Assembly: GCA_011109175.1 (NCBI GenBank)
Contig: RDEW01000033.1
Span: 62,001 to 126,000 of the forward strand
DNA length: 64,000 bases
Source of the DNA: Dicyema japonicum
Lineage: Eukaryota; Dicyemida; Rhombozoa; Dicyemidae
Reading direction: 5' to 3'
In this document: positions 46,201 through 59,039 of the stretch, in pieces
Layout: each line of letters opens with the position of its first letter
Position numbering within the stretch: the first letter of the stretch is position 1
Notes under the pieces: model-generated
Seen by the model: only the letters and a program-made list of their open reading frames with translations
The model's database searches: none
Told to the model about the DNA's origin: nothing
Made by a program: the position numbers and the translations under genes

Positions 46201-49200
46201 CTCAGAAAGGCACCAGAAGTCGAAAAATTTTTTAACCAGAACAAAAATTTCATATGGTCGGCATATTGAAATTAAAATCTAGAAATAAAAATAAAATTTG
46301 CCTCAAAAAATTCCCCAAAATTACGCGAAGTTTCAATCTGAATAGCACTGTCCAAAGTATGCTCAAGTTTCAGAAAACTATCAGCCAATCTCCCCAAAGA
46401 TTCCAAAATTTGAAATTTGGTAGTTTCAAATAAGTCCTAAAATTCAAAAATATTGACAAAACTTCATAATTTGGTACATGTTTGAGTAAGTCGCGAAGAA
46501 ATAGGAAATCTCGAGCGATCATTTTAAAAACCCACGGAAAAGACTTTAAAGTGACTGAAATAAGGCTATTTGACTCGATCTTCATAATTTCCGCACATAT
46601 TTTCGACAAAACAAAGCATAATTGTTGCGGAAGTCGAAGGCGTTTTATTGAGCTTTGAATGACGTAGAAACGTTTCTACATAATAAACGACAAATTTCAC
46701 AGAAATAGTAGCTTCTAGAAGTCCCCCACCATCATACTGAATTACTCCGCAGAAGAAATGGGAAAGAATCCTAATTTGTAAAATTATCAACAAAAACCTA
46801 AAAATCGTTAATTGCACTGAAAAATTAGTCGTAAGAATCATCAACGTTGAAAGTCGATCGATAATAGTTGGCATAAAATTGACGAAAACACCAATTTCCA
46901 CACAGAATAAACTCTAAAATTCACATCTCTAATTTACTTTAAGAAAATTGGTGAATTTAGGGCCACATACGAAAATTTCGAATTCTTTGCAGTCCAGTCC
47001 TACGAGAGAATCAAAAAACTTGGACAAATGCACGGACTAACAAAATAAGTAAATTACTACATCTGTATTAACTGAAGAGTTCAGTTTAGAGGAGACTGTA
47101 AACGTGGTTCCTAAGGCATCATTTTTGGTCTTTAAAAAGTCATTAAACAAGTGAACCCTGCAATAATCTTCGGACAGATAGCCATCTACAAGATCCTCGA
47201 TAAATGGAAGCGAGAAAGAACCGGTTTTCACACAATTGGTTCCCGGCTTTAATATTTTGACGTAAGAATAGCCAATAATTTTATTATACTTATTATTGTT
47301 GGCCATTTTTTCATCGTTATTCGTGGAAATATTGTAAAAAGTAAATAAAATGTGATGTTTCTCATGAATTTTTAAAGGCAGGTTAATTTTGATCTAAAAA
47401 TTTAAATTTTTATATACTTCGTCATAGAAATTGACAAGAACAGCACCGTTTTGGGTGGAATTTTTGATAATTGCAGAATTCTGAGTGGACACGAAATTAT
47501 GGTTCCATGCCTGACCGTAAATGACCTGGAATTGATGAAATAAGAATACGGGAAGATTAGGAGCGTTCACATCGTCAACTTCTTTAACAGATACCACACA
47601 TTGTATATTTTTAAACTAAAAACAATTTAAATAATAATTACTTTAATTTTTTCAGTGTTGATTTTTCCCAAATAAATGTATAAATGGTTTACAAATTCGT
47701 CAAATATGAACAAATTCTCACTGCTAGAGTCGTTTGCGTGAAATTCAATGTCGTCGACTAATTTGTATTCATATTGTTGGTGTCCGTTCACAGAAGACAA
47801 GGAGGATGATAATACTATGATTAAACAGTCTCATTTTACGAGGAATGTCGGAAAATTGCTGAAGGGAAGTAAAAGACGTGGAAATTGTCAAATTTAGAAA
47901 AGTATGTTCGAAAAGTATTTCATTTCTTGATTACAGATAAAATCAACTTTGTATGTTTGTATATTATTTTGCTTAGAGTCTCAATTGACCAGACATTTTC
48001 GTAAAATTTGTAAACAGGGACTTTATTCTTGTTGCTATTCTCAAATATAGACCTAGCAATACACTAAGCGTAAAAACCTGAATCCGAATCCAAACGGAGT
48101 TCTTTTATTAAAATTTGAGCCTTTGAGTATAATTTTCCGATCTTTTAGATCTTCAGACTTGAGATTTTTCATTTTGTATAACTTTTCTACCATAAAAACG
48201 AAATAAAAATAATTTGAGGCGGAATGCAACTTAAAGACCCCATTGAAGTCTAAAGTGATGTTTATATGATACTATGCATCAAAAAATTTGGATTTTCAGA
48301 AATATCAGCTTGAAATGAGTCGAATTCAATTTCAAAAATATCTGGGATCCAAATATGGTACAAATTTTCAGATATTTTTTTCTTCGAAGAAATATTGACG
48401 ACAAAAGTAGTCACAAAAAATGGTTGAAACTGAAAAGTTTACAGAATTGGTTACATTTTCCTTGTTGCATGAATCTACAGATTTTTCGTTTGGATCTGAA
48501 AATAAAGGCCCGAATTTTAGGCTAAGTGCGAAGTTGAAATCGTTATTTTTCTAAAATTAAATGATTCCGTTACAAAATTATTTTCTACTTTGGAATGCGA
48601 GAAGATTGAGAAGCTTGAATTGTGGGACAATTCGACATCGTTAGAAATCTTTTTTAAATACTAAAAATTTGTTAAAATAGTTTAAATTATATTTTACGTA
48701 AAAATCATTACTTTGCTCACAGAATGATTGGTTCCTGGAAAATCTTGGCTCTGATATTTGTCTGGAATTATTATGAAAAAAACTTTTCAAAAAACGCAAG
48801 AATCTTTTTTCACATTCGATATTTTTTTCGAAAAATGAGAACCAATCTTTATTTTCGAAAGAAAGTTCATATTCAATGGAATCCGTTTTAAAAGTTAATT
48901 TTCCACCCGCTAAGTTTATGCGTTGGGAAAAAACATCCATAAAAATCACATCCTTGAATTCTTCACTTTTAAAACGAAATGTGAATAAGTTCTCTTTGAT
49001 TTTAGATATTTCGCAGAATGTGGGGAACGTCTGGGAAGACTGAAATGTAAATTTAAATATGCAGACCAATTTTTGTTTCTTTGTGACGGAAATTTTACAC
49101 AAAATTGGTTTTTTCGAATTTTGTTTAAAAAAGTCACTAACGTCAGAAGTAATAGTTAGTTGTAGATGGAACGATTTTTTATTTGAATTTTTCAATTTAA

Positions 49201-49310
49201 TTATCTTTTTTGTGTTTTTTGACAAATATTTAAGGCATAATTTTGAAAAATGACAAGTTCCGTTGATTTCTGGGTTGGGGAAGTCTACCTTGTCAATATT
49301 AACTCCATCA
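43229..49310 (-). CDS. DOCK-family guanine nucleotide exchange factor, DOCK6-11-like
   Basis: DOCK proteins activate Rac/Cdc42 through a DHR-2 domain and bind lipid through DHR-1. On the minus strand the N-terminal part (48640-49310) is weakly conserved; PFFVTTFVVNISSKKKISEN (about 48400) matches the family's LALYD-KEKKKISENF block. DHR-1 shows IKINLPLKIHEKHHILFTFY and KIIGYSYVKILKPGTNCVKT (about 47250-47390). DHR-2 shows DKNKLIDVFYGLAESYRDIP and YLQEIARLYLSEKS (about 44580-44680). It continues FYSPIECAIEGLNEQIEKIQ, DPDPIMVENLLQGSVLVK and, after a 23-nt intron (43501-43523), VNAGPMQYAKEFL, the nucleotide-sensor loop region. The last exon reads IIEGYRDIVNVLHEYLGP and stops at 43229. Many small introns remain unresolved. 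The start is uncertain and may lie upstream of 49310. Confidence 0.8.
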
Positions 49311-49734
49311 ATCTAATGTAAATTAATTTCGATAAACTTTATAATTTTCAATTGGCAGCATCGTCGTGATATTTTTAATTTTTGACTAAATATGTTGTTT
49401 ATTAGCGAAAATAGTTAGTAGCCATTTTTAAACATAATGGTTTCCACTAGATAAGTTCTAAATTACGAGATATCTCCATTTTTGGATTTTAAATGACTTA
49501 AATCTAAAAAATATGAAAGGAATACACTAGAGAAATCTATCTGCGAATTGTTGTTGGCGTGACTATAAGTTGAGGTTATCGTCTATCTTTGTCTTGGGTA
49601 GAGGAAAGTCAGTTGGCCTAGAAGGTCTATAACCCTAAAGATCCGTCCTCGATTTTCTTGGTTTTGATATCATGCGAATAATGGAGTCCTTCCAGACTTG
49701 CGGAACATATCTTGTATTGATACTTGCTTCAAAT

Positions 49735-50340
49735 AGGCTACTGAGAACTTCAAACAGACAATCCGGACTCTCCTTGAAAAGCTTTATTTGCAGATTCCCC
49801 ATTTTGAAAATGTATCCAGAGCTGTCTTACTAAAGAGAGGCGTTCCGCAGGGCTCTGTCCTGAGCCCCCTGTTGTTCAACATCTTATTAGACTTCCCAAT
49901 TCCGTTGGACTCAAACTCAAAACTGTTAATATACGGGACGACATCTTAATCATGGATATGTCTAAGAGGTCAACTCATTCCGAGAAAAGACTCATGATAT
50001 TTATTGACAGAGTGCAAGACTGGTGTGTCCGGAGATGGATGAAACCCTCAACAGAGAAGTCAAACTTTATGAGAATCAGCCGTTTACGAGACCATCACGT
50101 ACAGCCTTATACACTAGGAATTCCAAGAGTTTGTTCACTCCGCTTCCTGGGTGTAGCACTCGAACAGGAAGGCTCAGAAGTTATTGTATGGATGCGAGGC
50201 ATGGTTACCTATCCACGAAGAAGGAAAGGATATTATCACTACTGGAAAAGTCTAGAAGATCACCCATAAAGTTAGTTCAGGGCAGAAGACTACTCGACGT
50301 TCTAGCACTGAGGAGGACGGGATTCTTGTCCCAGTGAAGC
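49735..50340 (+). mobile_element. APE-type LINE reverse transcriptase fragment
   Basis: The readings RAVLLKRGVPQGSVLSPLLF and NILLDFPIPLDSNSKLLIYG, then DILIMDMSKRS, give RT motifs 4 and 5; the Y-x-D-D motif has one Asp codon mutated. DWCVRRWMKPSTEKSNFM and RVCSLRFLGVALEQEGS are the following RT blocks. Frame breaks after 50100. Confidence 0.8.
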
Positions 50341-50449
50341 AAATTGTGGAAAACAAGATGTGTGGATTCCTACATAAGAACGCACATTATAAAGATGGGG
50401 GACGTCAGAAGTGTCCAGGCGGCAAAAACGGACTAATTAAACCCCTATA

Positions 50450-51290
50450 GCTAACTCCTAATCCGATTTTATAATTAAGTTTGTCGAGTTTGTCTCCCAG
50501 TCTTGGGGAGATTACGCTTTCAATCTCTCGTAGAACACCTCTGGTGATAGATCGGCCACATCCGAAGTCTCCAACGTGATTGAGACGTAGCGGAAACGGT
50601 TCCAAAAGTAGAATATTTATCCAGCTTGTCTGTTCAGCAGAGTCAGCGGCAGAACAGCCTGAGCTTTTACTGGGTACCATACAAGTCTCAACACAAGTTA
50701 GTCACATACGAGAGAGCGTCCTTTGAAAAATGGGAATATCATTATCACGTCTCCTCGTTAAAGTAAAAGTTCAATGATGAAAGGGAACCAGCAGATTCTA
50801 GACCACATTTAATAATACCATTTGAGGTTACGTTTCTGGGCTTTTCTTCCAAGAGAGGGGGATGGATTCCTTTCCGATCAATCATCTTCCCACAGCGATA
50901 TCGGTGAGCCTCATAAGCACCCAAACCAAAACGATATGAAATGCCAGTGCAAATGCTCTCAAAAGGAATTGAGCAGGCATCCAACCAAAAACCGTCCTCC
51001 TTACATACCGAACAAAAGTAAATCGTGTGGTGTTGGTTAGATTTTTCCTGTGCTCCAAAAATGTGAAGTGATTTTGTCACAAGACCTCTGAGAAAATTCG
51101 TCCGTTGGGAGGCAATAGCCGAACCATTCCTACGTTGTTCGGACTTCTGAGAAAGCCTTTTCGGAGGAAGATCTCAGTGCTGAGTAAAATCTCCGACGAC
51201 AGATACCACACGTTTAACGGGGAAGACACATTACATTTGTCTTTTATTCCAAATAAATAAAAAAACGTGGTTGTGGTGTGGTTCATGTTA
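50450..51290 (-). mobile_element. YLDD-type LINE, Cys/His and nuclease region
   Basis: On the minus strand GLGAYEAHRYRCGKMIDRKG followed by IHP matches the Cys/His module, and CGLESAGSL matches the following helix. ESAGS and a later SITRGVLREIESVISPRLGD fit the family end. Stops and a frame change separate the parts. Confidence 0.65.
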
Positions 51291-51339
51291 CGATGGTTGG
51301 AAAAAATGGTTTAAAAAGTTAATTCAAAAGGATCGAAAA

Positions 51340-51935
51340 GTGCGATATTAAAAAGTTACCATTTCTCAACGATCTACAGGAGCTACTACTGTCAAAAAGT
51401 TTGAAGAAGAGATCAAGAAAGTTTACACGTCTACAGAAACTGAAAACAAGTCTATTCCTCACGATCCTCCAGCTTTTGAATACTCTGGAAATGTTTTTAT
51501 ACTGATCTCTGTTACGCCGAGTATGGGAGCCATCAAAATCTCTAGCGTACTGTATTTGTTCGACTAGACAGGGTCTATCAGATTGAGCCACGAAAGCTCC
51601 GGGATCTTCCGCCTCGAATTCAGAAAGGAGGAGAAAAAAAGAAACTTTTGTGAACATGTGAATGCTATTTCACATTTTGGTCTTGGAAACCATTGCTTCA
51701 GTGAAATCCGAGTGAGACCGTCTGAAATTGTGTTGAAGAACCTGCCCTTTTGTGTTGATGATAACGACCTTTATGAATTTGTCAAGGAATTAGCTCCCTC
51801 TACTACGAGCATGTTCTACAAGGGAGATAAGAGACTCCCTCTTGCGAAAGTTCTTGTTGGATCAAGGGTGGAGGCTACATCGCTTGTCCATCTTGGTTTC
51901 AACATTGCCCACGTGCCAATTACATGTGAATCGTT
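51340..51935 (+). mobile_element. LINE ORF1 (gag-like) fragment
   Basis: The readings PSMGAIKISSVLY, GIFRLEFRKEEKKRNF, RPSEIVLKNLPFCVDDNDLY and EATSLVHLGFNIAHVPITCE align with MGSIKLANLLCGLKLLK, GIFRLEFKEESDK and EATSLIRLGLIIKWMEIDCE of the ORF1 at 62760-63690. It ends where a TTATTG/TTATTA-rich stretch begins, before the zinc knuckles. Confidence 0.75.
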
Positions 51936-51990
51936 ATTGTTATTGCTGTTGTTATTTCCAAGTCTTTTATTATTATTATTAGCACTTTCA
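51936..51990 (+). repeat. TTATTG/TTATTA simple repeat
   Basis: Imperfect TTATTG, TTGTTA and TTATTATTATTA units directly abut the broken LINE ORF1, suggesting that an insertion tail or repeat joins two fragments. Confidence 0.6.
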
Positions 51991-51999
51991 CGAGAGCCA

Positions 52000-53110
52000 T
52001 AATATTTATACTTTCACGAGCATGTGCAGCAAAAAATATAAGAGAAAGAGTTAGTTTGTTCCAGGCTTTTCTGTTCTTAGCCAGATCCCTCAGTGTGTCT
52101 AGGTCGTCACCAGATGGCAATGTTTTCTTTACGCTTTTTAGATCGTTTTGTAAAACTACCGGGAGGGTTATTCTTGGTCTTCCACGAAAGCGTTTTACAT
52201 GGGAGGAGTAGTAATCTTCCATGGCTATATTCGGCGGGGATGTCGGGTTCAACCTCAGGACGTGTCCAAAAAGTCTCTAACGAGAGCTTATAATCTCGAG
52301 ACTTATTGGTGTACAGTCACAAATATTGTACAGTCCTTTAGCGAGATCTAGGATGGCCAAGACATTCCAGTTATGTTTCTTAGATGATTCCTGCGAAACG
52401 AGTCTAACCTCTCCAATTCTTCTTTTGAGGAATCTGAGGTCAGAGTTGTATAGGAGGATTGGTTTGATAAAGGTGTCGTATAACATTATTCTTTGTTTAA
52501 TGTTTTCCAAGTCGTTTGTTTGGGTAAATAAGGACAAAAATGATTTTTTAGAAGATTTATAAAGTTATAATTTAGCCAAATTTAATTATTTTAAAGGTAT
52601 TCTTGTAGTCTTTCTGAGATCTTGATCGCGAGATCCGACTAATAGGTCATCAGCATATGATAGGAGGAAATCTTCTTTATTATCGGATTGTGGTAAATCG
52701 GACATATATAAGTTAAATAAGGCAGGTGACTCCCATCCACATATACCCGGGCCTTTCTTTCATTGATGAAGTTAGCAAGCCAGAGTTTTATATTAGAGAT
52801 GACGAAAGGGTCAAACAATTTTCGGGTTCGATTTTCCTCGAAAGAGTCCTTTTGTAAATTGACCGAGCAAACGACGGTTTTGAGATGGCGAGGAATTTTG
52901 TTAAAGGCCTTCAAGAATAAATTGGTTGAGGGCAGTAAGGTGGTAGAGGTTGAATAATCCTTTCTGAATCCATGTTGTGAAGATGAAACAGGAATGGATG
53001 GGGTTATAAGATTAGGAATCAATTTTTCCATAGTAAAGAGATTGGTAGAGATTGGTCGAAATGATGCAGGATTGTCCTTAGGCTTCCCAGGCTTAAGGAT
53101 TGGGCAAGAC
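52000..53110 (-). mobile_element. APE-type LINE reverse transcriptase and C-terminal region
   Basis: In minus-strand order: SSSQHGFRKDYSTSTTLL, a degenerate VNLQKDSFEE (normally DLSKAFD), WLANFINERKARVYVDG, LNKE/YNSDLRFLKRRIGEVR and, close to 52130-52190, RPRITLPVVLQNDLKSVKKT with LRDLAKNRKAWNKL, the conserved LINE C-terminal GRPR-W-DL-A-DR-W block. Many frame changes. Confidence 0.8.
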
Positions 53111-53224
53111 TACTACAATATTTGAGAGTTTCCAGATATTTGGAATGATGTTTATGTTTATTCCATGGAGCAGATTACCATAAAAACCCAGCTGTTCTCA
53201 TCTCTGGATTAATTTGATCAACTT

Positions 53225-54060
53225 ATACATTCCGCCAAAAGGACCCTGCCTAAAATCCTACACCCCAAACCTATCCCGCCTCTCAGCACTAAATAACGTT
53301 TTAATATGCGGACCTCAATGCCCGACACTCCGTTTGGATTGCTTCATTGTCCTCTGACAGCCGAGGCGAGTTCATCGCAAATGGTCTTATTGATATGATT
53401 ATCCTGAATGACCCTAAATTACAGACAAGAACCCCATTAATGAGCACTGATAGCTGCACTTCTCCAGATTTAACTTTATGTTCTCCCTTTTTAGCAAGAT
53501 TTGCTTCATGGAATGTGATTTATGGTTTTTCATGCGACCGCAATCACATCCTTTTTATGTTAAGAGATTTCGCCCATAAACCAAAGAAGGAACCTTACCA
53601 AGAACTATTCTCAGAGAAGCAGGTCTCAGAGGTCATCGCCGGATTAAAGAACTCACTGGCCTGCGGCCCTGACAAAATATCTCTGATTCGCCTAAAAACT
53701 TAAGCCATTACTCAATTGGCTACATCACGCAAATCTTTAACCTGTCTATTAACAACAACATTATTCCCAAGATTTGGAAGAACTCTGTTATCAAACAAGT
53801 TTTGAAGGCTGGAAAACCGGAGGGAGAACCTGCTTCATACAGGCCGATCTCCCTAACCAGCACGTCATCAAAACTTCTTGAAAAACTGGTACTATCGGCC
53901 ATTACTCCAGACCTCCATCAAGCGGCTTTCTAGCACGGTTTTCGTCTTGGAAGGTCCACCACTACCCATTTAACATCACAATTGGTAGCTTCTTTCGCTT
54001 CAGCAGAGCAAATCAAACTTTTTTTCCAGAAAATTCTATTCGTGAAAATTTCTTTATCGC
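53225..54060 (+). mobile_element. APE-type LINE, end of endonuclease plus start of RT
   Basis: SRGEFIANGLIDMIILNDPK, TSPDLTLCSPFLARFASWNV and FSCDRNHI match the nuclease end (SPDLTL...W.V...SDH-PI). EVIAGLKNSLACGPDKIS, IPKIWKNSVIKQVLKAGKPE and ASYRPISLTSTSSKLLEKLV match RT blocks 0-1. HGFRLGRSTTTHLTSQL then marks RT block 2. Frame breaks at 53703 and a stop near 53930. Confidence 0.85.
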
Positions 54061-54631
54061 CAAATTTGGCAACAACTATATTTCTATGTTTAGTGGCATA
54101 AATATTTTTCCTTCATTTTAATTCCTCTATTCATTCTAGCAGCCTCCATAGTTAACCACAGAGTCTCCAAATCCACACAGAACTAAGATTATTTCACAAA
54201 ACTTTTCACTCTTACCTTCTATGTGGGCCAGGACATATTAGACAGTTGATGATCTTAGGGCTATATCCCAAAATCTTTGGCATTGAAAACACTAAAATTC
54301 AGATTCACTGAACAACTCACTTTGACCTCATTATTTCATCAAGTGTTTAAGGAATATATGGCTGATTCCTTTTTTATCAAATCATGAATCCCTTGTACTG
54401 GCCGTTAAACTTCAAATATTTTTCAAGACACATTCTTCCTTTAACACCCAAATATTTAAAAAGGCGCAAAATTTTGAATAAAAATTGCATTCTTCAGACA
54501 ACGCCAGATAACAAAATCTTTAATAGAGGTGATGATGACACACTAAAGAAAATCTTCTACAAGGACATATTAAGTTTTACAATAATCAGAAAATTATGAA
54601 AAAAATCAAAGTAAAAAATTTTTGTTGAAGC

Positions 54632-54860
54632 ACCTAGGCAAGCCGAGGATCACAAGAAAAGGAAACCAAAGTATTTCGAAAGATCATTTGTTTGTTCCTT
54701 TCGGTGTTGAGGTGTTATGAATCCTTGGCCCACAAACGGACAATCTAGTCCTTTTGATCAGCTAAATGATCCAAAAGGTCTCGAAGATCAACGTGAGACT
54801 GGATGGCTTCTAGAGCGTATCTCGATAGCTATTGTCAGATTAGCCATTTAAACTCCTTAG
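54632..54860 (+). mobile_element. YLDD-type LINE, C-terminal fragment
   Basis: KQAEDHKKRKPKYFERSFVC and ETGWLLERISIAIVR match the last 70 residues of the family. Very close in nucleotide sequence to the 28030-28260 copy. Confidence 0.7.
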
Positions 54861-54889
54861 ATTAAAATTATTTTTCCACAAAACTCCAA

Positions 54890-55560
54890 TATCAGCCGAA
54901 GGCTTGCTTCGAAGAGATGAGAACCTCACGAAGGACTACGATTGAGACCAAAGTTCGAATGGCGGTGATCAGAAGGAACACTGTTATTTCAAAATTCTTT
55001 GGAGTCATTCTCTGAATAATAGATTCGAATAGTGGGAAAACCGGGTTGTTAGGGTCAATTTATTATTGAAGATATTGTAAGCCCCGATTACTAGAAGATC
55101 CCTCTATGCAAGATCTTCGTCGCCCAGTGAAGTGGTCAGCAATAGTGGATTTTAAACAATCTGTTATAATTCTCAAGGCTGAGTTTTGCACCTGCTGTAA
55201 CTTTTGGAACTCAGAATTTTTGAATGTTCGTTCACTTTTTGTGTAGGATTGTGGTTGTTTTTGTCTCTGTAAAGATGGTTACCGTTGATTTGGAACTTTC
55301 AGAGGAACTCTGTTGGGGAGATAACGAAACAAGACACGAGAGTATAAACTAGTTTGACTCAGTCTTAGAGAAATAAAATTTGGGAACCAGGACTTTCAAA
55401 ACAGAAAAAATAGTGGAGGAGTAAAACCATGAGAGACGTGATTGGATGCTGTGATTAGATCCATTGTAACCGACACAGTTTTTAGATGAAGAATCGTTAT
55501 AATCAAAGTTGAGAGGTTGTAGAGTGAAGTCGATTAAAGTCATGTTAGGAGTTAAAAAAT
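54890..55560 (-). mobile_element. CR1/jockey-type LINE, C-terminal region
   Basis: On the minus strand KLQQVQNSALRIITDCLKST followed by IADHF (about 55130-55205) is the LQ-xQN-ALR-I-G block of these LINEs. RDLLVIGAYNIFNNKL and a shifted LKVLVPKFYFSKTES upstream complete it. Dead. Confidence 0.6.
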
Positions 55561-56022
55561 TTGAAGCGGTGGAAATTGTTTTTCGTAGCTATTTTCTAAT
55601 AAATATTGATACATTAAAGAGGAGGTATTGTTCTGCAAGACAAATAGTCAAAAGGATCTTTGTTGGCCTTAGGAGAGTGATAATGGTGAATTGTAATCAA
55701 GTGTAGTTTATTGAAAATTCAAAAATTAATTTTAAATCAAAATAACAAATCGACCATTTTTAAGCACATCTGGAGAAAGCTTCAAGTAGAAATAGTCCAG
55801 GAACTAAGATCGAATGTTTGTCTCAAACATAGCTGGAAATAGATTACACCTTCTTTCGTGAACTAAAATATCCCAAAAACTTCAACCCATGTACACACAT
55901 TATCATAAAAATATGCTTGAACGCTAGCGATCTGGTCCCTGAGAAATAGAAATATTATATTTATTAAGAAATAGAAACAATTCTCTTTAAAAACATTAAT
56001 TTAATAAATCAACAAATTTAAA
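55561..56022. other. No gene seen
   Basis: AT-rich 3' flank of TMA16. No feature could be assigned. Confidence 0.4.
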
Positions 56023-56604
56023 TTAAAAATTTTTCTTTACTCTGGTGAGAGGGACTGAAGGCAAAGAATTGAGCTGACAGTCCCATCCCTTTAACTTCTC
56101 AAATCCGTGAGTAGTTAGCAAGTCAGGGACCTCTACCAAATAAGGTAAACACGAGAACCAAATCCCACAGAAGCAAATTCATTGGCCTCAATCTCTTTTA
56201 TAAGCTGAATGTTCCTAGCACGTGCTGAGTGTCTCATAATTCTGGTTCGAACGATGGTCGGAAATTATCTTAGCCAATTCATCGTCGAATCTATCCAAGT
56301 ATCTGAAATTTAAATAACTGAAAACCTCTCAATGAGGCGAATAAATTGGTCATGTGTCAATTCCTTCCCCATTATTAAGGTTTCGTTTTTGAACCACAAG
56401 ACCCTTTTTGCCTTGGATTCCATTTTTTAATTTTCTTGTCAAAATTTCTATTTTTGATTAATTAATAATATAACTTTGTTCGATTTTCATTTTTTAGTAC
56501 ACGAGCTACAATCTTCTTTGACTTCCTGCTTTTTGGATGAACTTTTTCAGTTGATAACTTTTTCTTATCTTTACCCTAATAATAAAAATGTCACACAAAA
56601 CCAT
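56023..56604 (-). CDS. TMA16: TMA16, translation machinery-associated protein 16
   Basis: TMA16 is a small nuclear factor of 60S subunit assembly. On the minus strand, an ATG at 56602-56604 is followed at once by a 26-nt intron. The next exon reads GKDKKKLSTEKVHPKSRKSK and KIVARVLKNENRTK (human GREKKVIHPYSRKA...). After a 27-nt intron comes ESKAKRVLWFKNETLIMGKE, then THDQFIRLIE and, across a 23-nt intron, RYLDRFDDELAKII. RMR-type RHSARARNIQLIKEIEANEF continues in another frame, with a one-base break at about 56249-56270. A 26-nt intron leads to EVPDLLTTHGFEKLKGWDCQ and LNSLPSVPLTRVKKNF. The family's acidic C-terminal tail is missing. A second frame problem lies before ESKAK. It may be a real gene with base errors or a recent pseudogene. 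It sits in LINE debris. Confidence 0.75.
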
Positions 56605-57049
56605 CACGCGGATAGAATGTTAATTTAAATTTTAATAAATAAAATTTTAATATAATAAATAAAAAAAATATTTAACTAATATTTGTTTTAAAATCTAAAA
56701 TATTATTAATAAGTCAAAAAGGTAAGTCAAGCACTAATTAAAATGAAAAGGCCATCAGGTGATTTCACTTTTTTTAGTAACATTCTCATCTTTTCTCGGT
56801 GTTGTTTCTCGGGAACCGACACATTTTCAATAACAACGTTCATCTGGCGGTTTTCTATTTTGGGTGAATATGCCGCCCGACTTTTTCACAAGGAGCTCAA
56901 ATGGGGTTGACCCTTATTGGTAGTCAAGTGATTCGAGAGATTGTTTTTGTCATACTGGATTGAGCAAAGTTGATCTTATCCATGTTTTTTCTGCCACTTT
57001 TGTTCCCAAGCTGCACATTCATAACATATAGTTGCTTGATGAATTGAGT
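56605..57049. other. No gene seen
   Basis: AT-rich 5' flank of TMA16, then a more mixed stretch that may be the decayed end of the LINE starting at 57050. Confidence 0.35.
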
Positions 57050-57830
57050 CTACAACGTGAATAGTGACCGGTTTAATGATCCTTTGAATTTTGAGACGAG
57101 CACCTTCACGAAGTTGAACTTTCGTGCGGAAGCACTGATTACGTTAGACACATGTATGCTGAAGGTCACACGACTGTCGAATGTTACTCCTAGAATCTTA
57201 GCTTGTTTCTTGTGTGGGATTAGTTCACCACTCAAAAATAGTTCCCTGGAATACTATTGGACATAAAAAGAGAAGTCGAGGACTTTTCTGTGGATATTGA
57301 ATTCGTGTTCAACCATTCATGATGTATGGAGTTTGCAATGATTTCGTAGCTGATGTAACACGTATATCCTTGCAAGCATAAATTATGTCATCGGCATACG
57401 CAAGGGTTATCGAATTTTCGTCCTAACCGATTGAAATATCGTGCAAAGAATACTTTAAACAGCGACGGTGACAAGGGGTAACTTTATGGCACGCGGTTTG
57501 TAAGAAATTTTAAGATCGATTGGCAGGATTTTGTTACGACTTTTTGTCTTTTACCAGTGAGAAAGTTGAAAATACTGGCGATTTCCGAGCAGTAGATCTT
57601 CCTTGTTAGATATCTCTAGGGACCGAGTCAAAAGCCCTGCGGATATCAATCGAGCACAATAAAGTTTTAAAGCACCGAGGCTTTGACTCAAGTCCCGCCA
57701 TAATAAAGTTTGTGAGGGTTTGCAGGTGCGTACTTATAGATAGGTCTCTCTTAAATCCGTGCCGGAAGGATTCTTTAAATAAATATGGGAAGATCACATC
57801 TATCATGAAAAACATCCTAACATCACATAA
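57050..57830 (-). mobile_element. APE-type LINE reverse transcriptase fragment
   Basis: In minus-strand order: FRHGFKRDLSISTHLQTLTN, LLCSIDIRRAFDSVPRDI (RT block 3), NSITLAYADDIIYACKDI (block 5) and IPHKKQAKILGVTFDSRVTF followed by SIHV. Stops near 57600 and frame changes. Confidence 0.85.
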
Positions 57831-58129
57831 CTAATCAACAGAATGGTCACCAAGAAAATAGCCGAAAAAATTCTCAACATCATGTTCTCTATTGAACTAT
57901 ATGCATTTGATAAAAATAGAGGAAGAATATGCCCTGATCCACCACCGAAATTTTATTTCACTGTCCTCCTAAATTTAACAAGCGAATTCACTATGTCCAG
58001 CTCTGTAAAATCTCGAAATCACTTTATTATTATTAATAGAACCAGAAAAGTTAATCAATCTGAGGTTCCACTTTTCCATGCATCTCAAAATACGCTTCCA
58101 TTTTCCCATGTTTCTCGCAACCGCCCTTA

Positions 58130-59030
58130 GATCATCCAGATCCTCTCACGATTTCAGCTTCCTTCCTATTCACATGAGTTCTTTGTCGACCTCAATAAGT
58201 TGTTTTGTTTAATATAAAGAAGTATGATTCCATGGCCTGGTTGGCCGGTGCCATTTCCGAAGCTCCTATGACATGTCCAAAGAGCTGTCATTTCGCCGAA
58301 GTCACTTTATTCCCAATCTGTGATGTCTGAGAATTCTGTAGAGTTCGTCGTTTGTCATTTTTTTCGGCTAATAGATGCCCACGGATAGTCGTAGTTATTT
58401 TCTGTGGAAAGAGTTAAGCTTCTCCAGTTCTTTGGTGGTTAGGCCCCAGGTCCCCGAGTTGTAAAGCAAAATTAGTTCGATAAAGGAGTTGTGCAACCGA
58501 ATTCGAATGCGAGAGCCTATTTACTCTCGCCGCATCCAGATCGCCCACATTTTTTGAAAGAGGCAACCGCCAGCACTTTCTGTGAATAACGTCCTTTGAG
58601 TCTCCGAAAAGAGATCCAACTTTATTGCCTGTTCTCCACTTTTCCTCGTGTTTCGTCGTGTAACGGGATTTGGTAGTTTTTTCTGTTTTGTCTGGGTTTA
58701 CTTCCAGAGACCTGTCCTGGGTTTACTACCGGGCCGTGTCACTTGATGTCGCTATATGCCTTTGAAAACTGGTGGTAGTTGAACGATTGCACTGTGAATG
58801 CCCTACCAAAAGATGTAAAAAGACTAATTTTAAAGTCCCAGCCAAAATCTGAACACCTCGAATTGAGATTTCCAGTTTTGGATTTCTGAAACATACATAG
58901 AATTTGACTTTTCCCTGGTTCAGATAAAATCTTTTTAAGGCTTTTAAGACTCCAGAACAGCAGATAGAAGTACTTGGATGCCCCTTTACATAAAGTGAAA
59001 TCAGCGACCTTCTATAAAAAAACAAAAACT
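58130..59030 (-). mobile_element. LINE, post-RT region
   Basis: On the minus strand WRTGNKVGSLFGDSKDVIHR followed by KCW is the KYLGSLLD-xxxDI-RR block. LLYxxNFALQLGDLGPNHQR, LNSFHRK-like residues and a KALKRFYLNQGKVKFYVCF stretch upstream complete the reading. Decayed. Confidence 0.6.
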
Positions 59031-59039
59031 AAAAACGAC

